Shown here piece after piece: positions 12,880 through 25,600 of a stretch of 64,000 bases of DNA. Numbering within the stretch: position 1 is the stretch's first letter; every line of letters begins with the position of its first letter. Source of the DNA: Limnoperna fortunei (Eukaryota > Mollusca > Bivalvia > Mytilida > Modiolidae); the NCBI GenBank assembly GCA_944474755.1, contig OX104120.1:43876067-43940066 (forward strand). The letters run 5' to 3'. The translations under genes and the position numbers were made by a program. The notes under the pieces were generated by a model. That model worked only from the letters and a program-made list of their open reading frames with translations, did not search any database and had not been told where the DNA came from.

Positions 12880-14000
12880 TTATTTATTTATATTGACACT
12901 AAATAATTAAGGTCATTCATTGGTCAGTCTGTGTCCATTTTTGTGACACTGTTAGAATTAGATTTTAATATGCACTGTCACATGTTGTGCTTACCCTAAG
13001 CGGGATTAGAACTAACACCGTTGCGACACTGTGGCACCCATTCGCCTGCACAATGTGCAGCGATTAAGACTCCGTGACTAAATCTGCTATACACAAATAT
13101 AGCTTCATTAGCCGAGCGAATCGAAACATATACTTAACCTTTTGAACTTAAGAATAATAACAGTATCAATACAATAGAGTCGGCTTCTTACCGTAACTTT
13201 GTTATTGAAAGAAGACACGAGAGAATCTATCAAGACTCGTCTGTTGACCAATTCGATTCCAGGGCAAGGATTTTTTGCACCTAGGTTGGCTTCATTCCTT
13301 CAAAAATCAAAATAATTAGCTGCTTGTCCGAATATGCACATAATGTCATAGGTGGACAAAATTTGTATAAAAATTGTTTCACTAACACAATTTGGCGAAA
13401 TAGGACAAGGACAATACTTTAAATAGTTATTACAAAAGTCTGTTAAAATGGCGTCAACATCTTACTAATATTCCTGCCTTTACAAAAGAAAAAACAAGTC
13501 AATACATAACCGATTTGTTTTAAAGTCTGCTTATTAGAAATTCAATATCATTACGAACATGTATTTTTATGTCAATTTTATGCATTTGACATGCTGTCTT
13601 GGGATATATATTATTTAGTTTTTTTGCCAAATATGGCAATTGAAAACGTCTCCTCGAGCCGCTTCAAAATTTATTAGAGTCAAAATAGATTATTGGAATG
13701 AGCTCTATTTTATTAAGAACATGAAACGTTATATTTGTCTTCATTTGTATACAGTGCTATTTCTCGTTATAAAAAATTAACAAATACAAGATCTGCGTTA
13801 ATTCACATAGAGCACACCTGTTATAATATATTTTTAAAACAATTTTGACTAAGCCCAATTTGCATAAACTATAACTATGTTTTTGTACCCTTCGGCTATA
13901 TATTGGGTCAGACGACAGCCTAAGGAAAACACATTTGTTGTTAAGGAAAACTACAAATTTCAGCAAATCTGAACTGCAGCATCATGCAAAAGACCAAAAT
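12880..14000 (+). repeat. Remnant of the DHRS7 tandem-unit intron/flank (unit A')
   Basis: Patchy homology to other units is visible. 12885-12940 resembles 3515-3570. 13250-13310 resembles 5610-5665. 13490-13530 resembles 27415-27455 (CCGATTTGTTT). 13850-13980 resembles 37820-37945, with shared phrases such as TTTGCATAAACT and GACGACAGCCT. This shows that the decayed exon at 11.1 kb belongs to a broken copy of the whole unit. Confidence 0.5.
13000..13086 (-). mobile_element. Possible tRNA-derived SINE relic of a second family
   Basis: On the minus strand a B-box-like TAGTTCTAATCCCGC follows a GTGCCACAGTGTCGCAAC segment. There is no clear A box and no second copy in the window, so the call is weak. 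Confidence 0.25.
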
Positions 14001-14875
14001 CATTTTAATATGTAAACTGTAACTTTACTTGTTATGAAATAGATTATAGCAAAGGTTTTCGTCATGAAAATGTTTATATTCAATGTAGAATTTTCAGACG
14101 CTATAATCCGAAAGATTTTATACAATTTATAGAGTGGTGTTAATTTCAAAGGTGTACAAATTTCCTGTTATTTTCCATAAATGGAAAGTAGGAATATTGT
14201 TTATAATCGCTTAATTCTAATAAGCATTTGCGACACTGGTTAATTTTAACTAGTGATATGTTAAGGGCGAGAAATACATATATAATACTGGTGGATCTAC
14301 TAGACAAAAAATAGAAGCATGATACGTAGAAGCGCAAAACGAGAAAAATGCAAGGTTCTGTGGTTATGTCAAGTAACCTAATATAATTATGTTTATACTG
14401 TAAGTTATCGTACGAAATTTACCTACATGCTACATAATTTTGCATTTTTTATGTTTTGTTTAAACGACTTAAAAAATTCGAACCAATTAATTGTATAAGT
14501 ACTACAAGTCCCGTTTTCCAGTCCCTTCGTCTACATAAGTTACATAAGTTACACAATTCAAACATTATGCAAACACTTGTCAATTTTCATTTGTTGTATT
14601 TCCATTGACAGTGTCCTTTTAGAAGTATGTGTCATCTTTTTGTTAGTTAATGCGACGTTACAATATAGACTTCTATGGTTCGCATAGAGTGGTTTTCGGT
14701 ATAAAGCTAATGGCTTTTGTCATATACTAAATCGTGATTTAAGTTAACCTAGCTTACCTTGCTTTGTATTTGAACATAAATCAATGAATGACCCCTTTTG
14801 TTTTTGAATCCATATTCCCTTTATGCTGTGTATTTTCCTTCTTTAACCATTTTTTGTATGGTAATTTTTCCCTTT

Positions 14876-15156
14876 CTGCAGACTCTCACTAACTGCATCA
14901 TCTTTTTTATCAGCAGCGATTTGTGACTGGAACAACCATGATATTTCTATTAAAACGACGATAAAATTCAGTCATAAAAACTCATAATCAAAGTGTTCCA
15001 AAGTATTACTTTTATGGTCCACGTAGACTTAACCATAAACCTTAAACAACTCAGAAACTCTGCGTCCTACTTAAAAAATGATTTATCCAGAGTAAGCATA
15101 ATCCAAAATGACTAGCCAAGTCTGAAAATGCTTTTCAATTCTATTTAGAATGCTTT
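14876..15156 (+). mobile_element. LINE ORF2 C-terminal fragment
   Basis: Across frameshifts the plus strand encodes LTASSFFISAAICDWNN, then VPKYYFYGPRRLN, then LKQLRNSASYLKNDLS and finally SENAFQFYLECF. This order (SFF..A...WN, YxxGxRxLN, LRxxxSxLxxDL, E.AFHY.LEC) is the one seen in the C-terminal part of the LINE at 57962-58517, so it is a short dead piece of a related non-LTR element. Confidence 0.7.
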
Positions 15157-18100
15157 TAGAAAATGTTAGAAAAAAAACCCAATCCCAACTTATTGACTTA
15201 CGATCATAATTGTCTTTTTTACCGAAATGATTAAGTTAATTAATCAAATGTTCCAAAGGTTCCTCTCCACGTGAAATGAATTTGATTTGTGGAATTTGAT
15301 TATGCAATTTTTGTATTTTTGTATTTTCGAAAGTTTGTTTTAACTTGTGTCCGATCCTTAAGTAATCATACACTAAATTAAAGAGAGAGAATAAACGTTT
15401 TCATTGAGCCTACTCTATTTTGGAGACCTAAAATAAGCGTCTATATGAGTTTACGTTTCTCAACTTATACGTTACTTACGTACTAAAGAACATGTTGGGA
15501 ATATCAAGATTTCCTTGCTTATAAAGCTTGATGTAAGATAAACTTGAAAACTAAAAAAAAATCAGGGTTTTGTTACTCAAGGTTATTGTCTTCGTTGAAG
15601 AAATTTTATCAAAGACATCAATTACGTGTTCATAAATATATTTCTATATCGCGCATTAGATGAGTATAGATGTAGGTGTGTCAGAGAATTTGTGTAGTAT
15701 GTTTATGAATTAGCCTGGATTTTACTACTAACGACAACACAGTTGTATTGCAACAGGCAGGAATAGCGTACTCTTTTGGAGCATCCGAGTTCATTTTCAT
15801 GCGTGTTGTTTTGTCCAGTGTTTGCTGTTGTTAATCCCATTGCAAGTTATGGACATTAAAAGTCAATTTTCACTTTGGTATTTATTTCTATTTAAGCCTA
15901 GATTTAATCTATAAATGAGGTGGCAAATCGAAGGTTTTGTTGTTGTTACATTGAGAAAGTTTCTATAAAAAAATGAAAGGTATACGTATGAAATGATAAA
16001 AAATACTATACAATTATAGCCTTTAAATTAGGTCGATATGAACAAATATTGACTTAATTTGAAGGCTATAATTTATAGCAATTTGTATCATTTCATACGT
16101 ATACCTTTCAATTTTTCATAGAAACTCATGGTGATATTTTTCATATTGACCATATTTAAAGGCTTCCATTGTTATATTATTAATTGACATTTTTTATGCA
16201 CATTTGTATATAAGTATTTAACGGAATCTAGTTTAATGTCTCTTTGAGTCAGTGTACTGTTTTGATGGTTTGTTGTCTCGTGTATTTCATTTCAATATCA
16301 GCTGAAATTATGAAAACCGTCAACTCAAAAGTTATATTAAAACAATAAACAAGCAACACATTAAAAATGTACATGCTTTCCTTACTTTCAAACCGGAAAT
16401 AGATAGAAGTCAATTCTGATTGGCTGTTTAAAGGGGAATTCCAAATTATTTAAAGAAATTTAAAAATAGCTATGCAACATCACTTTTCTATCAGCTGTTT
16501 TCAAAAAACCTTACAAATACAACTTGTCATGTGACAAGGTTTACACCAATCAAATTTATAAAAAATATTAATTAAAAATATAATAAATATAATAAATGTA
16601 CAAATATTAGCGAAATGTTAAAATTTATAAACCTTATTGCCAATCATATTTAAAACACCTAACCGACCAAATGTTATAGTGTGGCCTGGGAACTAATCCT
16701 AGTGTTATGAGGACAAAGTTAATATAAACGGTAAGAAGACAGGATCGACTAAGTGAATGGCATAAACAGAGAATAAGACATTATGAACAAATTCCGAGTC
16801 ATCTGTGAAACAAACACTTCGTAGTGATGAAACAATTTATGACTGTCTTGAGTTTACGCTAAGAACTTTCCTCGTAGGTTGCAATCCTTCATAAATAAAA
16901 TCAAGATAGAACGCAAGAATCCTTGAATAGCTTACATTTTAAGACGCTTATTTGAAATTAAAATTAAACCTGTGTGATCGTACAACTTAGATATAGAATG
17001 GAATTATAAATGAATGTGATATTCCTATTATTAATATATTCGAAATTATAGGATTAAACTATCATACGCTGTAAATCGTTGAAAGATAAACGTCATCTAT
17101 ACAGAAGAGGTTGACATTATACTATTGAGCTAGCTTTCCTCTACAGTACCTCTTTTAAGAATTCCGAATTCTACGAATTTAAGAATAAGTTTAAAGAAAA
17201 GTGGTCTAACAGCAGTAAACCGTGCTTCAAAACAATCATAGGTTATCGATTAAGATGACCAGAATGTTGATAATATTAGTTTTTTTGACGTTTTTAGAGT
17301 GATGATATGCAAAACAATTTCTACTTAAAAAGCTATTTATTTAAGCATGTTTACTAAGAATCACGATGAGGTAATTTATTTAACCAGTTATATGCTAATT
17401 GTGCGGTGATCTAGTATCAAAAGTTATGAAGTCAAACATTTTTTATTGACATAACAAGCGACAGAATAAACGTTTAAACGAGTCATCTTACCAGTGCAAA
17501 CCTTCTAAGCACGAGGCTTTAAGTTCTGTGGGCTGTTGTACGGACAACAAAACGCCTTAAGGTGCATTCAATTTTCTAATTACTCTACAATATGCATTGT
17601 GTAATCAGTTATGAAGTTGATAGAAACATTAACTTGCTTTCTTTTGCCTAATTATGTATAAAGATACCATACAAAATGATTTGTTCTAGGTTTGTGTACA
17701 CATATTGGTCTTTTGTTTGTTCCAAATCAGCCAAAATAAATGTTCAAGGGTATGGAGATGCTTTATTATTCTTTGTTTAACATTTCGTACTGTAGTTCAA
17801 ATTTCACATACATCAGTTTTCCGACTTATGACCGCTTTTTGGTTATCGCAAAACAATTGCATACTTTGTTATAGATCACCCGTTTTCTAAATGGAGTCGA
17901 CATTTGATTGAGAAAGTAAATCTTCATCGATAGACATAAAATTTTTACAGCAAAGAAGAGTCTTTTCTAAACATTTTTTAAACGAAAAGAGTGGGGATAT
18001 CTATACAGAAATATTCAAACTGCAGGTACCTATGTTGAAATACAAAACTTTCATCACTACTATGACTTATTATTCCTAAAATTCACTTGCTAAAGTTTTG

Positions 18101-19670
18101 AAAATTAGACGTGTTATATATTTTTAAATAGCTACATGTAAATACAACACAGATTTTAAAACCAGGAAGACAAGTTTTCATGAAGATAAATTAGCATTTT
18201 TGTAATTTTTAGCCTTAAGGCATTATAATTCAATAACGACATTTACGTGGCTATCAGTACAACAATGTTAATATCTTTTCCGGTTTTGGTCTAGTTTTAG
18301 ACGAATACATGGTTTATATTAAGGTAAAACACATTTATACTATATTATACTTCACTTGATATGTTAATAGGATAAGCATAACATTAAGTTTGTTTTTAAT
18401 AATTTAAGTTTCAAGGAACTAGTTCTTTTAGAACTGTGGTCAAATACTGACTGCATAAACAAATCTTGAACAAATCATTAATTGCATAAAATTATTGTAT
18501 TGCTCAAAATTGGAAGTTTTCTGAAAAATCTACTAATCATCAAATGAACCCCGTTAATCGAGAATATAACAACCAGTGTGTGTGATCGCTGCCAATAAAA
18601 ACGTAAAGGTTACAGGCCAACAATACCAAACAAATTATTGTCGTGCAGAAGGTTTAATTCGAAGGGGACAATGCAATAGTTTAAATGCTTTTTGTTTGAA
18701 AAAAAACATATAAAACCAATTTATGTATTGGCCTCTGTGAAATGTTTATTCACAGTAGAGACTACAAGAAATAACGTTTTTATTCTTGTTCAAAATCTTT
18801 TGTCTTTACAAAATAGCCTATATTAGGTATTAACGAATATTTTTAGAGATCTATTTCCATTCAAAAAGTTTGCAAGTTTTATTTAATGTTGAGTGTTTGA
18901 GGACCGATATCTATAAACAATCTGTTACGTGTGAATGTTGAAATGTATTCTTTGGATTTTATTCTAATTTCTCACGTTCATCATGCTTCTTCAGAATTCT
19001 CATGACAACGCGATTCTTTTACAGTATTAAGTATCTGATTGTACAAGTCAACTTCGGACACTGTCGAAAATATGTTTCAAAAGTCACGTCAGTGATCATA
19101 AATGGTTGTCTCTACAACATAAAATTTTTAAGAAAATAAACAAAAATTACAATAAAACTAAACACCCACACTTCTTTTCAACAGGTAAAGAAAAAAGCAA
19201 ACAAATAAAAAAAAACACCCAGATAAATCTGAGGATTTTCACTTTCTTTACTTCTTTGATGTGGTATTGTATTTAATAGTGGTAAAGGCCAGACTTCTGG
19301 TAAATTGTCCTTGAATTCAACTTTAATTGACAATGTTTTCTAGTTTTCCTGCCAAAAATATGTGTTGTCACCAGGCACTGCCACTTCCTCTTTAGTCTAA
19401 AGGTGACGCCTAATATGGTTGAACAATTGCTAAAAGTGGTGTAAAACTATCAAACTTGGTGTTTTTTGCTCATTCGGCCAGCTTTTTGACAACTAATATG
19501 TGTTATTTGTTACATGTACGTTTGCTGGACAGAAGTTTAAACAGTGGATGAAATGGACACTATATTCTTACATCTGTGGAATTCACCCGAAAAATTGAAC
19601 TAATTTCTATCGCCTGTTATACTTGTTCCATTGAAAATTACAATATTTTTATTTGGTTTTTTATTTTTTA
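15157..19670. other. Intergenic stretch upstream of gene B
   Basis: No exon or conserved frame recognised. It contains the hairpin at 15952-16130. A short phrase near 15776-15800 (GGAGCATCCGAGTTCA) resembles one at 27080-27098, so it is probably dispersed-repeat debris. A 5' noncoding exon of gene B should lie here or further upstream, but could not be placed. Confidence 0.45.
15952..16130. repeat. Long imperfect foldback hairpin
   Basis: Two arms of about 80 bases: AAAGGTATACGTATGAAATG at 15977-15996 pairs with CATTTCATACGTATACCTTT near 16089-16108. TATAGCCTTTAAATTA pairs with TAATTTGAAGGCTATA. The loop is about 14 bases. No coding capacity; MITE-like. Confidence 0.85.
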
Positions 19671-19671
19671 G

Positions 19672-22600
19672 ATGGATCTGTTGTATGCATTATTCAATAT
19701 ATTCATACCATTGTTTTTACTTAAACTGGCAATGATTTTGCTTGGAGACTGTGATGTCGTTTTGCAGCTGGCGGAAAAATTTGGCAGATCACCAAGTAAG
19801 TGTTCACATGTTTTTATAAGTTCATGGCTTATATTAATGCTCAGTAACAAATTAAAATTATAATGGATAAGTTATCAGAAATATTATCATCAGAAATGTC
19901 ATGTCTTCTAGATTTTGATTAGGTACACGGAATAAACCGCCTTCCATCAGGAGGAAAATCGCAATCATTGTCTATTAAGTCTAAAATCAGACATGAACTC
20001 ACAACTAGGTCATCGAGGATCTTTTAATTAACAAATACAAAATGTGTTTAAATATAAATATCGTTGAACAATCCAATAAAGAGTAACCGCATTCTCGCAA
20101 GCTAATAACTATTTACCTTTTAAAGATTTTGATTATGAAAGACATTCATATAAACATTTCACAAAAATTTATATTTACTGACAATAATGCACCATATTTG
20201 AAATATTGTTATCAGCTTATTGATTTTGGGTTCATAGGCATAAGTGTGTCCTTAAGAGCAGTCCTACTTCTGGCAATAAGTGATCTACTTTAAAAACACA
20301 TGACAATTATTGCGCTTATCCTGATGAAAGCTGAGGGTTCTCACTAGCATCTCTAACTTCGGACGCCAGCTAATTACAAACTAAAAATGGAACTGAACAT
20401 AATTCAACATAAATATATTTTTGGGCCTCTGGCAGAGTGGTTAAGGTTGTTCGTCTAATATTGATTTCGTGGTCTGTCAACATTGAGGTTGCGGGTTCGA
20501 GTCTCACTACGGGCAGGGTACACTTGACTCCAATCTTAATTGACAAGGATTGCCAGTTTTCCTTCCGCAGGTCGGGGTTTCTCCGGGAACTACGGCTTTC
20601 TGCTTGAATAAAAACGGGACACTATGATATAGCTAAAAATTGCTGAAAGTGGCGTTAAACAATATCAAACAAACACACAAACAAACATAAATACATGTGT
20701 CTATTTTCTATGTTAAATGTCATTTATTAATAACGTTACCAAATGTAATTTCGGGTAAAGTGTACTCGACTTCAACCCTTAATAAATTGATTATGTCCTT
20801 TCACCAACGGTCATTTTAGCACAAGAATTTACGACAAACGACGATTTTAATTTCAAAATTATAAATTTTCTTCACCTAAGCAGCAATGTTCCAACTTCTC
20901 CTGCATATTGTTTGTATTTCTTAATTGAACAAGTGTATGCAAGAGCTTGCAGCGAGTATATTGATTTTTGAAACGTCATCTATTTTTTCGAGATAAACGT
21001 ATAAACCAATGTTACAAGAAAAAAGTAATTTCACACACCTTTAATAAATTTTACTATTGATACTATTTACCTGTCGAAAAATATTCTATCTGAAAATATG
21101 GTTGCAGATAGTTTTTCAAATTTTGTAATTCAGTGTAAGGTGAATGTGCTACTATGATTGTTTGATTTACATATTAGTGACTAGTTGTATATGATAACCA
21201 TCTATTTTAAACAACTAATCAACTCATATTCTACAGTAATGGAAGTGAAAGGTTTGGCATGCAATGAAACCTGGTTTAACCCACCATTTCTTTTGAAATG
21301 CCTTTACCAAGTCAGGACCATTGCTGTAGTATACATATTTTGGTTGTTGGTTCTAGAGTTTGCCGTTTTCTCGGACATTGATTTGTGGATCGTCTTTCGG
21401 TGTTCGGTATTTTGTCATTACTTTCAATGAAAAGTTCAATATTTTTTGTAAATTTAGAATCACTAAAGAACAAAGTAGTCTGGATAACAGGAGCATCAAG
21501 TGGTATTGGAGAGTATCTGGCGTATGAACTTGCAAAAGTAGGATGTAGACTTATATTATCAGCAAGAAGTTTGCCTCAATTGGAAAAAGTTAAACAAGAA
21601 TGTATAAGTATGTATAATAACATGTCATTTTAGTGGTGATATTATTTTGTGTATTTTTACGTATTCCGATTTATTGCTGTTTAATAAAACAACCGGATGC
21701 AGCCATTTCGTGTTTTACGTTTTGGCCTGTGATATTTTATTAGAAAAAACACACAAACATTACGAAACGAAAAACGAAAATTATTTACTATTGGTATGCG
21801 TTGTTACGTTTTCTTATTTTTTCGTACAAAATATAAAAGGCGTTAACGCAAAACCTCAAAACGCATCCGTACAAATATATGTGGGATTTTTTCAATGCTA
21901 TCCTATAGACCGCAAGATGTAACGCTAAAAATGTTAAACATATGAACGTGGTAAAAAACATGAAGGGGAAAGGACATATTAACAACATTAGTAAAGTCAT
22001 GTTCCAAAACATTAAATGATAAAAAGAAAATGCATATTATGACGACAAGACATAAAAACCGTCTGAAAAGAAACTAAATTTTACATCGACAAACTGGCAA
22101 TAGAACGATGTGTTCTTTATAACTACATAGTATTTTAATTCATTAGTTAAATAAAACTTTTTGTTTGTTTAATGCAAGAAGTTCGTTCTATTAATAGATT
22201 ATAGTCTTTTTATAAATCATTAATACATGCACACAGATGCCAAATAAATAGGACGTTGAAATTTAAGCTCGAACAATCGCTAGAGCCCTACTACATGTAT
22301 ATGTATTCAGTTCGTGACATCATTATTGCTAAATATTATAATAAACAAGACATTTAACTCGCTAACAATTTTAAGTTATTTTTTATATAAGTATTAGTAT
22401 CTACTTGAAATACATTTTGCAGAAGTTGGAAACCTGTATTTTGAAGATGTAATGACTATTCACTTAGATATGGCGGAATTTAGTACTCATCAGTCGGCTG
22501 TTGATGAAGTCATAAGCAAGTTTGGAAAGGTATGCTCTTAAAAATATATAAAGATGGTGTCTGTGGGACTCGGTGGCCCACTGGTTTGGTACTTATTAAT

Positions 22601-25600
22601 CTACTAGTTATCAAAACTGATTTTGCGGGTTTTAATCTTACCGCGAGCAGGACGCGTTACGTTTTCTTGCAATTAACTTTAAACATTGAACGCAATGGAC
22701 GACAATAAACAAATGCATTCAATTCTACTCAGTTACTACAACCATAACAAAATCAAGCTTTTTCAGATCGATAATTTCAATAATAAATGTTGATCTGTAG
22801 ATCCCTTTTTAACATTACACGTAGCCTGTATTAACCGAACACCACTGGGACGGTGTAAAATGTTAGGTTTTGACAGGTGTTCGGATTTATCAGGCTTTAA
22901 AAATGAAATAGCATTGACCGAAATGACGACTTTACCTAGTGATAACTTACATTTATGCGTGGACCTGAATAATACTGAAGATGGTACAAAGTAATGTTAT
23001 GAAATTTGATAATTAATATTAAATACTTAGACATAATAAATTTAAAAGAGTAATTTGGAAGCGAACATTGCACGTCTTGTAGGGACCGTTAATGTAATAC
23101 CAACAGATTATGAAATAAACTTTTTAAATATATTATAATGTAGTGTAATAAACCTAGCATGCCATTTCATCAAAACTGGTCGTACAAAATCTCATGTTTT
23201 CATTATAGTTTAAGCAAAACCCTTTTTACTTGATTCTTCAATTTATTACATTAACAGTTATGACAGTAACCTTTAATATAATACAACAGCTTAATGCATC
23301 AAAACTGCATTTTACTAGGAATATATGTAATATCAACGTTCTGCTATTGAATACAAGATGATGGGGGCTGGATTTAACACAAAAAATCCATTAACGTTTG
23401 AGATTATCACCAATAATCAAATACCACACCCAAATGCTTAAGAACTCCATTTTACTTGGAAAGATTGAAATATATACCTAGTAAAATGGCGTATTATGCA
23501 CTTTGGATGTTGTTTTACATTAAGTGTTACAGTCATTACCGTTAAAATAATAAATTCAAGAATCAAATGAAAGCAAGCAGTTTTTGCGTATTTTAAGAGA
23601 AATAGGCGCGCTAATTTTCCCTTGAACGTTGTTTAAATCCCTTTAAAGCACCTTTAAAAGTATACATTAATATGAGCTAGACAAGCGATCCAAAACTTAA
23701 TCAATATGATCTGACCAGGTAATTGTTGTGAGTATGTTACGGAAACCATAATCAAAGGATTATCTATATGGCTTTAACAAGGCTCGATTGCATTCGACAG
23801 GTTTTAAGTCAAAACCAAAAACATATGGATTGAGAAATAGGTTCGGAATTCGGAATTGAAAGGGTAAAATATCAATAATTAAAAGGCCAGATCAAAGGGA
23901 CATCACAATTTATTCGGATTGAGTTGTAATTTGATTTGTTCATGGTTCGGTTTAGACAGGTGTTACTGTATTAATAAGAAAAAACGAATTTATTTTCTGA
24001 CATAAAATTTTATGTAATCAAATTTATTTCTACTTCAAATATAGATATCAATGTAATAAATTGTACCAGACGCAAGTTTTGTAAAATCATGACTCATCAG
24101 TTGCGATCAAACCTAAATATTGGAAGATTAAATCATTCAGATTTTAACTTTTGAATATTATTCTTATTTAACAAAATGTTAATTGAACGGTAGCAAATGC
24201 TGGAAATGAACAATTAACAACAACTAAATAAAATGTTAAAAAATCAATGTAACACCAGTAAATGAATCCATTTACATTATTTGTTGAGGTGGATATTTGG
24301 ATACATGAAGCCTTGGCAACTAAGTTTTCTCACAGCACAATACCCTGGATGAAAACATTGAAAAATATTTTGAGAGTCTTAAGAAGACGAAACGCGAGTC
24401 TGGCGTAGCTTTTAAGTTTTAGTAATTGTCTAAATTTTCAAAAAATATTCTAATTTTAAGGTTTTTCTATTGTCAAGGTGTTGATAGCCTTAGCCGGATT
24501 TGGAATAACGTTTTGAAATTTTAATGATGATTCTTATACAACATCTTAACAATATAGATTTTAAATATTGTTTAGGTTTGAGCGCCATTGATGGGTCAAT
24601 TCTGCCAGTTCAATAAAACACCCATTTTGTCGAAGATTATATTTCAATATGTTTCAATGCAAAACCATGCCTATAAGGAGATGCTACCTTTAATGAAAAA
24701 AAATGTGTCATTGACAAGATTTGAAAAAACTATTTCAACCGAGTTTTATTAAAACTAGTGTTGTAAGTTCGGATATAATTGCACACAATGTTCTATAGAT
24801 GCCTTAGATAAATGTTAAGTAAACGTAACTTTGTTTAAAGCAAAAATAAGGCAGTCAGTTGGACAGTTGGAAATAACGAAACGGGTTTACGATCTTTATT
24901 ATCCGAGGAAATCGTGTGTGTATTTATTTGAGCATAACGAAGTAAAGTTAGACTTGTTTACGTTTTATATGGCAGTGACGAAAATTCACACTGCATCAAA
25001 TTTGAAGAGATTCAAACTTTTTAAATAATAATGATGCATGAAATTCTTTACAGTTTATCTATTTCATAATTTCCATATTTAGATTGACATTCTAGTTAAC
25101 AATGCCGCTCGATCACAGATTGGCCTATGGCATAAAACGTCTATAGAAGTGCATCAGCAGTTACTGAACGTAAATGTTCTCGGAGTACTCTCACTTACCA
25201 ATTGTGTTCTCCCACATATGGTTAGGAGAAACGAAGGTCATATTGTTAACACGAGCGGTTTAGCAGGGAAAAAAGGTAATGTTATGTTTTATCCGCAGTT
25301 TTTTTACTTGTCGTAACCTTTTAACAATAAATGTTTTACATCCATATATAATATAACCACATGAATAAACACTTATTGCTTAATAAATGTATTGTTTAAA
25401 TCTGTAAGCCAGTAAGTAATGGGGAGAAATGTTTATATTTATCGTGATAATAGCTTTTTACAATCAAATAACGTATGTTTATGCGTTAGGAGAAACGAAG
25501 GTCATATTGTTAACACGAGCGGTTTAGCAGGGAAAAAAGGTAATGTTATGTTTTATCCGCAGTTTTTTTACTTGTCGTAACCTTTTAACAATAAATGTTT

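Noticed and set aside
21647..22012. Open frames in intron 2 of gene B
   Set aside because: Homologous intron sequence in gene A and at 11.2 kb does not conserve the frame.
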